In this document: in pieces, positions 7,559-15,239 of the stretch | How positions within the stretch are numbered: the stretch's first letter is position 1 | Layout: the number at the start of each line of letters is the position of its first letter | Source of the DNA: JAOUEA01 sp035249905 | GTDB taxonomy: Bacteria; Actinomycetota; UBA4738; HRBIN12 | Direction: 5' to 3' | Length of the DNA: 29,473 nt | Assembly: GCA_035249905.1 (NCBI GenBank) | Contig: DATFFT010000087.1 | Coordinates: forward strand, 1 to 29,473 | Made by a program: the position numbers and the translations under genes | The notes under the pieces: generated by a model | The model's database searches: none | Seen by the model: only the letters and a program-made list of their open reading frames with translations | Told to the model about the DNA's origin: nothing

Positions 7559-8667
7559 GTCACCCACCTCTCGGCGCCGGCCAGCAGCTCCTCGACGACG
7601 CGAGCCGCCGTGACGACCTCGGCGACGTCGACGGCTTCCTCGGGATCGTGCGCGAGCTCGAAGTCCCCCGGACCCCAGACGACCGCCTGCGATCCGGCCA
7701 GGTCGACGAAGTTGTGCGCATCGGTCCACGCGGGCACCCCGATCGTGCGCGGGGGCTCGCCGTCGACCCGCTCGGCGGCCGAGACCAGCGCGGCCGCGAG
7801 CGGACCGCCGGGGTGGGCCTCGAAGGGCTCCACGCTCTCCTCGACGAGCTCGAGGTGGGCGTCGTGTTCTGCCGCCAGCTCGCGCAGCCGAGACTCGATC
7901 TCCGCGGCCGTCGGGCCGCCGGGCACCACACGGATCTCGATACGCACCCGGGCACGGTCGGGCACGACATGCAGCTCCCCTCCCCCCTCGATCCACAGCG
8001 CGCCGGGCACGTTGCGACCGAGCAGCGGATGTTCGGCGGTCGTGAACGCCTCGTCGTGCACCGCGAGCAGGAGCCGCGCGGCCTTCTCGATCGCGTTGTC
8101 GCCGCGTTCGGGGAACGAGCCGTGGACCGACCGTCCACGCACGACGCAGATCGTGTCGACGAACCCCGCCTCGGCGACACCCACGTCGAGTCGGCTGGGC
8201 TCCCCCGCCACGACCCAGCAGGGGCGGAGCTCGTTCGCCATCACGATGGAACCGCGGCCCAGGTCCTCCTCGTCGACGCACACGCCGAGCGCGACCGGCA
8301 GAGCCTCGAGATCGAGGCCGCGTTCACGGGCGAGCAGCATGCCCAGGGCGAACGCGATCACCGATGCCTTGCAGTCGCCCGCGCCGAGGCCCCGAACCAC
8401 TCCGTCCTCGAGCCCGGCCTCCCACGCCCAGGTCGGCGTGACGGTGTCGATGTGCGCGGTGAGCAGCAGGGAGGGACGCGGCGGCCACCCGATCAGCAGG
8501 TCGTCGGCCGCGCCCTCGACCGGTATCCGCGAGACCGGCAGGCCCCACGCGGTGGAGCGAGCCTCGAGGTGGTCGACGGCGTCGTGCTCCTTCCCCGACG
8601 GTGAGTGGATCGCGACCAGGTCGAGGAGCTCCCGGCCGGCCCACGCATGAGCCTCCGCGTCGTTCAT
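7555..8667 (-). CDS. M20-family zinc metallopeptidase / N-deacylase
   Basis: This 370-residue protein is of the ArgE/DapE/carboxypeptidase G2 type, hydrolysing an amide or N-acyl bond. Metal-binding marks are AHIDTV (His72, Asp74), GAGDCKAS (Asp98), the catalytic pair in CVDEED (Glu133-Glu134), an AGEPS motif, RSVHGS in the lid/dimerisation domain and WTDAHNF near the C-terminus for the last metal histidine. All expected ligands are present. The shape is closest to the LysK/acetylornithine-deacetylase branch. The ATG at 8665-8667 overlaps the aminotransferase stop codon by ATGA, and its own stop overlaps the SMP-30 start by GTGA. The three proteins are thus made from one coupled message. The substrate cannot be read from the sequence. 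Confidence 0.88.
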   Translation of the reverse strand: MNDAEAHAWAGRELLDLVAIHSPSGKEHDAVDHLEARSTAWGLPVSRIPVEGAADDLLIGWPPRPSLLLTAHIDTVTPTWAWEAGLEDGVVRGLGAGDCKASVIAFALGMLLARERGLDLEALPVALGVCVDEEDLGRGSIVMANELRPCWVVAGEPSRLDVGVAEAGFVDTICVVRGRSVHGSFPERGDNAIEKAARLLLAVHDEAFTTAEHPLLGRNVPGALWIEGGGELHVVPDRARVRIEIRVVPGGPTAAEIESRLRELAAEHDAHLELVEESVEPFEAHPGGPLAAALVSAAERVDGEPPRTIGVPAWTDAHNFVDLAGSQAVVWGPGDFELAHDPEEAVDVAEVVTAARVVEELLAGAERWVT

Positions 8668-10022
8668 GCGGAAGCCGCGAGCGCCTCGGCGATCGCCTCG
8701 TCGAGGATGCCCAAGACCGTGCTCATCACATCGACCGGCATCGTCAGCGAGGGCTGGATGTTCAGCGAGGTGGTCGACGGGTCGATCAGCAGCCCTCGCC
8801 GCACGCACGCGTCGGCGACCCGCTCCTGCAGGTCGAGGTCGCGCTCCTTCGTCTCGCGGTCCTGCACGAACTCGATCGCCATGAAGCACCCCACCGCGCG
8901 CACGTCGCCGATCGACGGATAGCGCTCGCGCAGTCCCTCGAGTCCCTCGAGGCCGGCGGCCTCCAGCGCCATCACGTTCTCGAGCACCGGCTCGGCCTCG
9001 AACACGTCGAGCGTCGTCAGCGCCGCCGCGCACGCCGCCGGCAGCCACGACCAGGTCGAGCCGGTCGAGACGTCGTCGAAGTCCATCGACCGCTCGGTGC
9101 CCAGCACCGCCCCGATCGGCATCACGCCGCCCCCCATCGACTTGCCGAGACACATGAGGTCGGGCTGCACGCCGAACCGTTCCACGGCGAACATCGTGCC
9201 GGCGCGGCCGAAGCCCGTCTTCACCTCGTCGGCACAGAGCAGGAAGTCGAACTCACGACAGAGGTCGGCGAGGGCCGGCCAGAACGACGCCGGTGGCGCC
9301 ACGCAGCCCCCCGAGCCCATCACCGGCTCGATCACGAAGCCCGCGACCTCACGAGGGTCGACGGAATGATGCAGCACATGGTCTCGCAGGTAGTCGACGG
9401 TTCCGTCGCCGGTGCCGCCCGGGCGAGCCGTGAACGGCGTGCGGTAGGGGTTCGGGAACGGCACGTGCGCGAACCCCGGCATCAGCGCCCGGTACCCATA
9501 GGAGAGATCGCTCGACTCGGCGCCGATCGCCCCGGGGGTGCCGGCTTCCCCGTGGTAACCGCCCATGAACCCGATCACGATCGGGCGGCCGGTGGCGCGG
9601 CGCATGAACCGCACGGCCGTCTCGACCGCCTCGGTGCCGTTCAGGGCGATGTCGACGCGGGTGAGCGATCCCGGCGCGATCGCCAACAACCGCTCGGCGA
9701 GCGGAAGCACGTACTCGTGCGGGTAGTAATGGGTGTCCTCGTTGCCGTAGCGGCGCAGGGCCTCGACGGCCGCCTCGGTGATGTCGGCGCGAACCGCCCC
9801 CACGGGCACCGAAGCCATCGCGCTGATGCAATCGAGGTAGACGTTGCCGTCGACGTCTTCGACCTCGTAGCCCGACTTGCGGCAGATCACGAACGGACCG
9901 ACGTCACCCGCCGTGCCCCGGTACAGGACCTTGCCCTGGCGCTCCAGGATCTCCCGGGTGCGCGGCCCCGGCGGGGTCGCGACGATGTGCGGCACACCGG
10001 AAGGTTTCTCGTCGCTCCCCAC
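8664..10022 (-). CDS. Class III PLP-dependent aminotransferase (omega/GABA type)
   Basis: This 452-residue protein moves an amino group, usually from an omega-amino acid or amine, to a keto acid. Family marks are YLDCISAM (62-69), NGTEAVETA (128-136), GGYHGEAG (154-161) as the aromatic-Gly substrate loop, IEPVMGSGG (231-239), CADEVKTGFGRAG (263-275) with the cofactor-binding Asp265, and LGKSMGGG with PLP-binding Lys294. The length is normal for the class. The GTG at 10020-10022 follows a purine-rich GAGGGGAGAG stretch. It heads the operon with the M20 and SMP-30 genes (4-nt overlaps) and ends 32 nt after the PhoX gene, which may be co-transcribed with it. The exact substrate is unknown. Polyamine- or GABA-type amines fit the neighbourhood. 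Confidence 0.9.
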   Translation of the reverse strand: MGSDEKPSGVPHIVATPPGPRTREILERQGKVLYRGTAGDVGPFVICRKSGYEVEDVDGNVYLDCISAMASVPVGAVRADITEAAVEALRRYGNEDTHYYPHEYVLPLAERLLAIAPGSLTRVDIALNGTEAVETAVRFMRRATGRPIVIGFMGGYHGEAGTPGAIGAESSDLSYGYRALMPGFAHVPFPNPYRTPFTARPGGTGDGTVDYLRDHVLHHSVDPREVAGFVIEPVMGSGGCVAPPASFWPALADLCREFDFLLCADEVKTGFGRAGTMFAVERFGVQPDLMCLGKSMGGGVMPIGAVLGTERSMDFDDVSTGSTWSWLPAACAAALTTLDVFEAEPVLENVMALEAAGLEGLEGLRERYPSIGDVRAVGCFMAIEFVQDRETKERDLDLQERVADACVRRGLLIDPSTTSLNIQPSLTMPVDVMSTVLGILDEAIAEALAASA

Positions 10023-10054
10023 GCCGGTTCCGCTCTCCCCTCGTCCTGCGACGA

Positions 10055-11548
10055 TCAGAGCCCGAGGCTAGCCCAGTCGCCCGTGATCGCGCACGTGATG
10101 CCGGGCACCTGGATGTTCACGAAGAGCCACGTGCCGTCCGGGCTGAAGCAGGGGCCCGCGAACTCCGAGAACCCGATCCCGTCGCCGGCCGACTTGCCGT
10201 CGTCGGGAACGGTCGGATCCCAGAGCTTGCCCGAGGCGTCGAGGTAGTGCTTCTGCACCCCGACGAGGTTCTCGACCACGTCGATCATCGTGCCGTTCGG
10301 AAGCAGCGCCTTGACGAAATTGCTCTTCAGGTTCCCGTCCTCGGCGATCACGATCGCGCCGCCCGGGCTCGTGGTCATGTTGTCGGGGCCGTCGAGCTGC
10401 TTCTTCCCCTGTGATTCGAAGAGCAGCTCGAGCGTGCCCTTCTCGTTCAGCTCCCCCGCGTTGTTCGTGGGGGTGTACGACCAGACCTGGCCGAGGCCCT
10501 TGTCGCCGCCCTCGCTCGAGCCGAAGACGATCGATCCGTCCCGATAGGTGCAGCCCTCACCGCCCAGGAACTTCGCGCCCCCCTTGGCGCGCCCCTGCTT
10601 GAAGACCGCCGATGCGTCGTCCTCGGCGTTGGCCGGGTTGGGGTCGTCGATCTTGACCCAGTTGCACTCGAGCACCTCGCCGACCGTCTGTCCGACGACC
10701 GTGTTGTACTTCGGCCGTCCCTTGACGCGCAGCATCTGCAGCTCGCCTTTGCGCAGGTTGCCGGGCGTGTCGGGGATGAAGCGGTAGAACCCGTCGGGGC
10801 CCTCGTCCTCGGTCATGTAGATCACGCCGGTCGCCGGATCGACGGCGCCGGCCTCGTGCAGGAACCGGCCGAGCTTGCGATACGGCCTGGTGAGCCTCGG
10901 GCTGTCGTCGGTCGGGTCCACCTCGAAGACGAAGCCGTGCGGCTTGCGCCTGCCTGACTTCACGCCCGCGGTGGTCTCCTCGCACGTGAGCCACGTGTCC
11001 CAGGGCGTCGGGATCCCGGCGCAGTTCGTGTCGGTGCCGTTCAGGCTGATCCAGTGCGACTGCAAGTTGGCGTTGCCGGCGTTGACCTCGAGCGTCACCG
11101 TGCCTCCGGGCGCCCTGCGATCCCACGCGGTCTTCGGATCGCCGATCACCGTGCCGGCGGGGATATCGTTCCCCTCGCCGAGCTCGTGGTTGCGGACGAT
11201 GCGCAGCTTCCCCCCACCGACGTCGAACACGGCCATGCCGTCGTGGATGGGCGGCGTGATGAACCCGTCGGTCATCGCCGATCCGAACCAGCCGAACGTC
11301 TTGTACTCGAAGCCCGGCGGCAGGGCCAGCTCGGGACCGGCCGCGACCAGGCCCACGCCCCTCGGCTGAACCGTGGAGGTGTTCTGCGCGATCATCGCGG
11401 CGCCCGCCTCGCGATCGCGTTCCATCAGCATGGCGCTCGCCATCGCGGTGCCGAGCACACCCATGCGGATGAAGCTCCGGCGGTCCACGTCACCCCGTCT
11501 GCCAACTCCGTCCGCTCGGACCGCGAGATCCGGGTCGCCGGTCTGCAT
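10055..11548 (-). CDS. Tat-exported PhoX-family (DUF839) phosphatase-like protein
   Basis: This 497-residue protein starts with a twin-arginine signal, DRRSFIRMG (Arg23-Arg24), so it should be exported folded. PhoX-family landmarks follow: LPPGFEYKTFGW, IVRNHELGEG, TWLTCEETTAG, KPHGFVFEVDP, GRFLHEAGAVDP, YMTEDEGPDGFYRF, GGEGCTYRDG and LDGPDNMTTSP. PhoX is a Ca/Fe-dependent alkaline phosphatase, but many DUF839 members have no tested activity, so phosphatase is inferred. The ATG at 11546-11548 is chosen because AAGGGGGG lies 8 nt upstream and the Tat motif falls in the right place; a longer frame reaching 11629 would start inside the promoter. It is read from a clear -35/-10 promoter at 11628-11657 and lies 32 nt before the aminotransferase gene. 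Confidence 0.87.
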   Translation of the reverse strand: MQTGDPDLAVRADGVGRRGDVDRRSFIRMGVLGTAMASAMLMERDREAGAAMIAQNTSTVQPRGVGLVAAGPELALPPGFEYKTFGWFGSAMTDGFITPPIHDGMAVFDVGGGKLRIVRNHELGEGNDIPAGTVIGDPKTAWDRRAPGGTVTLEVNAGNANLQSHWISLNGTDTNCAGIPTPWDTWLTCEETTAGVKSGRRKPHGFVFEVDPTDDSPRLTRPYRKLGRFLHEAGAVDPATGVIYMTEDEGPDGFYRFIPDTPGNLRKGELQMLRVKGRPKYNTVVGQTVGEVLECNWVKIDDPNPANAEDDASAVFKQGRAKGGAKFLGGEGCTYRDGSIVFGSSEGGDKGLGQVWSYTPTNNAGELNEKGTLELLFESQGKKQLDGPDNMTTSPGGAIVIAEDGNLKSNFVKALLPNGTMIDVVENLVGVQKHYLDASGKLWDPTVPDDGKSAGDGIGFSEFAGPCFSPDGTWLFVNIQVPGITCAITGDWASLGL

Positions 11549-11619
11549 CTTCGCTTCCCCCCTTCGCCGCCGCGCATCATCCGGTCTTCGGTGGGCCGGA
11601 TGAGCCGCCAAGCTGTGGA

Positions 11620-11657
11620 CTGTCGACAATCTACGGAATGACCGTCATCCAGGTCAA
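11620..11657 (-). promoter_or_regulatory. Promoter with operator-like site C for the PhoX gene
   Basis: On the gene's strand TTGACC (11652-11657) and TAGATT (11628-11633) are spaced 18 nt apart, a good sigma70-like promoter. The palindrome TGTCGACA (11621-11628) covers the end of the -10 box and the likely start point. The plus strand of 11620-11634 reads CTGTCGACAATCTAC, the best-preserved copy of the motif found at 1725 and 2908. The geometry suits a repressor blocking RNA polymerase. The predicted leader is about 70 nt long. Confidence 0.65.
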
Positions 11658-11697
11658 GCCCCCGTACGATGGCCCATCGAGCGCCGAGGAGGAGCGC

Positions 11698-12222
11698 GTG
11701 AGCGATATCGACCAGGACCGGGCGTTGGTCCTCGCCATGCCCCTGCGTCACCTCGAGGCTGGCGCGGCCGTGCTCGAGGCGGAAGGGTCGGTGGTGCTTC
11801 CCGCGGGCGGGCCCGGCGACCTCGACGACGCACCGCGCGGCGGCCGCGTGCTGGTGATCGCGACGGAGGCCGGCGACGCCGAGGTGCCCGCGGCGACGTG
11901 GAGCGCCGTGTTCGCCGGTCGCGTCGCCCATGCACCGGGTGACCAGTGGCCGGCCGGTCTGCCCCCGACGTGGGTCGAGGAGCGCGGCGAGCCCGGGCCC
12001 GTGCCTACGCCGCCCCCGCCCGAGGACGAGGAGGAGGAGGATGACGAAGGAGAGGACGAGGATGACGACCTTCCCGGGCCCCAGTCCTTCCTGCGGGTCA
12101 CTGCGCTCGCCCCGATGCCCCAGGATCGCTGGATCTTCGCGAACGAGCTCGTCCCGAAACAAGGGCGGGGCGGACGATCGTTCGTGCCACACGTACCCCG
12201 GCTGATCCGGGTGATCGATTGA
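11698..12222 (+). CDS. Hypothetical protein with a central proline/acidic tract
   Basis: I do not recognise this 174-residue protein. Its N-terminal half (LVLAMPLRHLEAGAAVLEAE, then a GGRVLVIATEAGD strand) looks globular. Residues around 100-125 form a Pro-rich then almost purely Glu/Asp stretch (PPPPEDEEEEDDEGEDEDDD), which should be disordered. The C-terminal segment ends in RWIFANELVPKQ and VPHVPRLIRVID. No signal peptide or membrane helix is visible. The GTG at 11698-11700 is preferred over an ATG at 11638 because GAGGAGGAG precedes it and the upstream part overlaps the divergent PhoX promoter. A TACGAT -10-like box sits at 11665-11670. The gene stands alone and converges on the flavoprotein gene with 13 nt between stop codons. 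Codon usage fits a real gene. Confidence 0.7.
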   Translation: MSDIDQDRALVLAMPLRHLEAGAAVLEAEGSVVLPAGGPGDLDDAPRGGRVLVIATEAGDAEVPAATWSAVFAGRVAHAPGDQWPAGLPPTWVEERGEPGPVPTPPPPEDEEEEDDEGEDEDDDLPGPQSFLRVTALAPMPQDRWIFANELVPKQGRGGRSFVPHVPRLIRVID

Positions 12223-12235
12223 GTGCCGCCGCGTT

Positions 12236-13840
12236 CTAGGAGCGGCGAGACGCCTTGGCGTCGCGCAGCACCTCACGGGCCGCGTTTCGTCCGTTCGCGC
12301 CGGTGACCCCGCCGCCCGGGTGGGTTCCCGCACCGCACAGGTACAGCCCGCGGATCGGCGTGCGGTAGTCGGCCCAGCCGCGTACCGGCCGCAGGAACAG
12401 CAGCTGATCGGGGGCCATGTCGCCGTGCAGGGCGTGGCCGCCGGTGAGCGCCATCAGCCGTTCCATGTCGAGCGGCGTCACGACCTGCCGGTGCTCGATC
12501 AGGTCGGGCAGCTTCGGGAGGTGCTCGGCGATCGTCGCGATCGCCCGATCGGCGCGATCGTCCTTGATGTCGTCCCAATCGGCGTCGCGCAGCGTGTACG
12601 GCTGGGAGTTCACGTCGATCGTCATGATGTGGCGTCCCTCGGGGGCGAGCGAGGGGTCGTGCACCGTCGGGAAGCAGATCTCGATGTGGGCGGGGTCGGC
12701 TGCGATGCCCTGCACCGCCTGGGCCTGCTGGAAGTCCATGTCGGGGATGAACGGGTTCAACTCCATGATGCCGGTGTGGTAGGGCTGCACCCCGCCCTCC
12801 GGCATGCCCTTCACGAAGGGAAGCTCGCTCAGTCCCAGGTTGATCTTGATGCTCGTGCCCATGCAACGATACGCCTCGATGCGCGAGACGAACTCACCCG
12901 GAAGGTCCTCGCGATCGCACAGCGACAGGAACGTGCGCTTGGGGTCCGCGTTGGACAGCACGCGCGAGGCGTGGATCTCCTCGCCGCCGGCCAAGCGCAC
13001 GCCCACGGCCCAGCCGCCTCGAGTGAGCACACGCTCCACCTCGGTGTCGCAGCGGATCTCGCACCCGGCCTCCCGCGCCGCGTCGGCCATCGTCGCGGTG
13101 AGCACGCCCATGCCGCCGCGCACGAACCCCCACTGTCGAACGCCGCCGTCGACCTCCTCGCTCGCGTGGTCGTGCAGCAGCACGTAGGCCGTGCCCGGGG
13201 TCGACGGGCCGGCCACGCTGTCGTTGATCGCGTGCCAGCCGAGCGCCGCCTTCACGTGCTCGCTCTCGAATCGCTCAGACAGCAGCTGGGTCGCGCTCGT
13301 CGAGAACAGGAAGGCCAGGTCGGCCAGTCGCTTGCGCTGCCGCAGGCCGATCCGACCCCACCGCGCCAACGCCCGCAGGTCCGAGAGCGAGCGCACGCGT
13401 GGGTCCGGGGCCGTCCAGTCGAACGCCGGGAGCACCGCCTGCACGAGCTCGCTCAGGTCGCCCTCGAACCGCGGCAGCGCACGGGCGTCGGCCATGGAGA
13501 ACCGCTCGGTCGCCTCGACGTTCTCGGCCATGTCGTCACCGAGGTAGTAGCCGGCGCCGTCGGGGTAGAGGTTGAGCGTGGGACCGGCGGGGTCGACGAC
13601 GATGCCCCGTTGCACGAGTCGCATGTCGCGCCAGATCGCCTCGCGCAGCATCGAGAGCACGTACGCGCCGGTCGAGGCGCGGAAGCCGGGCGCGAACTCC
13701 TCGGTGTTGCAGGCACCGCCCACGAACGGACGGCGCTCGAGCACGAGGGTTCGGAGTCCGGCGCGCGAGAGGTAGAAGCCGGCGACGAGGCCGTTGTGAC
13801 CTCCGCCCACGATGACGGCGTCATAGGTGCCCCGGCTCAT
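12236..13840 (-). CDS. FAD-dependent oxidoreductase of the phytoene desaturase/PYROXD2 type
   Basis: This 534-residue protein begins with the Rossmann motif VIVGGGHNGLVAGFYLSRAG (residues 9-28), followed by LERR and the second FAD-contact motif GGACNTEEF. The C-terminal FAD motif is RGLYLCGAGTHPGGGVTGA. The segments RGGMGVLTATMADAARE and GTSIKINLGLSELP are typical of the PYROXD2/CrtI-like amine oxidase superfamily. It should oxidise a hydrophobic or amine substrate with FAD. PYROXD2 homologues in bacteria have no settled substrate, and no carotenoid genes are nearby, so a carotenoid role is unlikely. The ATG at 13838-13840 lies 8 nt after a TAGCGT -10 box, which indicates a leaderless mRNA. 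Its promoter carries the TGTCGAC-type operator and overlaps the stop codon of the amidohydrolase gene. Confidence 0.88.
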   Translation of the reverse strand: MSRGTYDAVIVGGGHNGLVAGFYLSRAGLRTLVLERRPFVGGACNTEEFAPGFRASTGAYVLSMLREAIWRDMRLVQRGIVVDPAGPTLNLYPDGAGYYLGDDMAENVEATERFSMADARALPRFEGDLSELVQAVLPAFDWTAPDPRVRSLSDLRALARWGRIGLRQRKRLADLAFLFSTSATQLLSERFESEHVKAALGWHAINDSVAGPSTPGTAYVLLHDHASEEVDGGVRQWGFVRGGMGVLTATMADAAREAGCEIRCDTEVERVLTRGGWAVGVRLAGGEEIHASRVLSNADPKRTFLSLCDREDLPGEFVSRIEAYRCMGTSIKINLGLSELPFVKGMPEGGVQPYHTGIMELNPFIPDMDFQQAQAVQGIAADPAHIEICFPTVHDPSLAPEGRHIMTIDVNSQPYTLRDADWDDIKDDRADRAIATIAEHLPKLPDLIEHRQVVTPLDMERLMALTGGHALHGDMAPDQLLFLRPVRGWADYRTPIRGLYLCGAGTHPGGGVTGANGRNAAREVLRDAKASRRS

Positions 13841-13848
13841 CGCCCCGG

Positions 13849-13879
13849 ACGCTATCCGGCCCGATTGTCGACTGTCAAC
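13849..13879 (-). promoter_or_regulatory. Leaderless promoter with operator-like site D for the flavoprotein gene
   Basis: On the gene's strand TTGACA (13873-13878, a perfect -35) and TAGCGT (13849-13854) are 18 nt apart, and the ATG follows 8 nt after the -10 box. The plus strand of 13864-13879 reads ATTGTCGACTGTCAAC. Its minus strand shares GTCGACAATC with site C, so it is the same motif in the opposite orientation, placed in the spacer and -35. The -35 overlaps the stop codon of the upstream amidohydrolase gene. Confidence 0.7.
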
Positions 13880-15122
13880 CAGACGGTCGGGAGTCCTTGA
13901 TCACCGTGCCGCTCTTCATCACGAAGGAAACGTGCTCCATCAGGGTCACGTCGTCCGCGGGGTTCCCGGGTACCGCGATCAGGTCGGCGAGCATGCCCGG
14001 GGCGACCGTGCCGACCCGATCCCGCCATCGAAGCAGCTCGGCCGCCCAGCGGGTGGCGCTCTGGATCGCCTGGATCGGGGTGAGGCCGAACCGCACGTAG
14101 TGGGCGAACTGGCGCGCCTCCGTGCCGTGCGGGATCACGCCGGAGTCGGTGCCGAACGCGATCGGCACCCCCGCCTTCACACACTTCGTGAAACCCTCGC
14201 GCTGGGCGTCGTTGGTCAGGATCGTCTTGCGGATCGCCTCCTCGCCGTAGCCGATCGAGGGTCCGACCTCGAGGATGTAGTCACCGTCGTACATGTCGGC
14301 CACGAGGTACGTGCCGTGCTCGGCCATCAGCTCGATCGCCTCGTCGTCCATCAGCGAGCCATGTTCGACCGAACGGACCCCGGCACGGACCGCCCGCTTG
14401 ATGCCCTCGGCCCCGTGCGCGTGGGCCGCGACGAACGTGCCGGCGCCCTCGGCTTCCTCGACGGCGGCGCGCAGCTCGTCCTCGGTGAATTCCGGCATGC
14501 CCGGGTTCGTGCCGCTCGTGAGCACCGCGCCGGTCGCGAGCACCTTGATGAAGTCGGCGCCGTAGCGCAGCACCTGGCGAACGGTCGACCGCATCTGGTC
14601 CACGCCGCTCGTCACCCCGAACCGCAGCTCGCGGGGGACCACCTCGTCGACGTCGACCGCCAGGCCGGTCACGTCGCCCGCGCCGCCGGGGGTCGTCACG
14701 TAGGCGCCCGCGCAGAGCATGCGCGGTCCGGGGAACCACCCGGCGTCGATGCCGTCGCGGAGCGCCAGATCGACGAACGCCCGGAACGTGCCGATGTCAC
14801 GCACCGTGGTGAAGCCGGCCTCGAGGGTGGCCCGAGCGTTGCGGACGCCGGCGATCGCCTCCTGGGCTCCCGAGCGCATCACGAGGGCGGCATAGCCCTG
14901 CCCCGTGTCCTCCTCGCCCACCAGATGAGCGTGGGCATCGATCAGGCCCGGAAGCAGCGTGTGCCCGGCGAGGTCGACGCTGCGCACGCCCTCGGGCGCG
15001 TCGCCGGTCGCCACCACCTCGGCGATGCGATCGCCCTCGATGATCACCGAACGGCCGGTGAGCACCTCCCCCTGCACGGTGTCGATGATGCGATCGGGCG
15101 TCAGGACCAGGCGCTCGCTCAT
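13875..15122 (-). CDS. Amidohydrolase-family protein (imidazolonepropionase / Xaa-Pro dipeptidase-like)
   Basis: This 415-residue cytoplasmic metal hydrolase has the full ligand set: HAH (His64, His66) after LPGLIDA, Lys193 in FIKVLATG as the likely carboxylated bridge, HAHG (His234, His236), VEHGS (His254) and GTDSG (Asp326). The order and spacing match the amidohydrolase branch that includes imidazolonepropionase-like enzymes and the Sgx9260/Xaa-Pro (prolidase-type) dipeptidases. It probably hydrolyses a dipeptide-like or cyclic amide substrate. The ATG at 15120-15122 lies 7 nt after a TATCCT -10 box, so the mRNA is probably leaderless. Its stop codon overlaps the -35 of the flavoprotein promoter, so these neighbours may be read from separate promoters. 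Confidence 0.87.
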   Translation of the reverse strand: MSERLVLTPDRIIDTVQGEVLTGRSVIIEGDRIAEVVATGDAPEGVRSVDLAGHTLLPGLIDAHAHLVGEEDTGQGYAALVMRSGAQEAIAGVRNARATLEAGFTTVRDIGTFRAFVDLALRDGIDAGWFPGPRMLCAGAYVTTPGGAGDVTGLAVDVDEVVPRELRFGVTSGVDQMRSTVRQVLRYGADFIKVLATGAVLTSGTNPGMPEFTEDELRAAVEEAEGAGTFVAAHAHGAEGIKRAVRAGVRSVEHGSLMDDEAIELMAEHGTYLVADMYDGDYILEVGPSIGYGEEAIRKTILTNDAQREGFTKCVKAGVPIAFGTDSGVIPHGTEARQFAHYVRFGLTPIQAIQSATRWAAELLRWRDRVGTVAPGMLADLIAVPGNPADDVTLMEHVSFVMKSGTVIKDSRPSG

Positions 15123-15125
15123 GTT

Positions 15126-15143
15126 CCGGAGGATAGCCTCCGG
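15126..15143 (-). promoter_or_regulatory. Perfect inverted repeat spanning the -10 box of the amidohydrolase gene
   Basis: CCGGAGG, a four-base loop, then CCTCCGG form a perfect 7-bp inverted repeat. On the gene's strand the right arm and loop contain TATCCT (15130-15135), a TANNNT -10 box 7 nt before the ATG. It could be a protein-binding site or simply GC-rich coincidence. No -35 consensus is visible. Confidence 0.4.
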
Positions 15144-15239
15144 ACCACACGCGTCCCCCGGCCCGGGGTGTCCGAAGGTCGCACTCGGGGCCGACCTTGG
15201 ACCGTGGGCGAAGCGCCGAGTGCTGCCGATACCCCGAAC

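Noticed and set aside
8150..8165. TGTCGACG inside the M20 gene (and another near 17470 in the MBL gene) as further operator sites
   Set aside because: Both lack the TCTAC extension and the last palindrome base, and they lie within coding sequence; GTCGAC is frequent in GC-rich genes.
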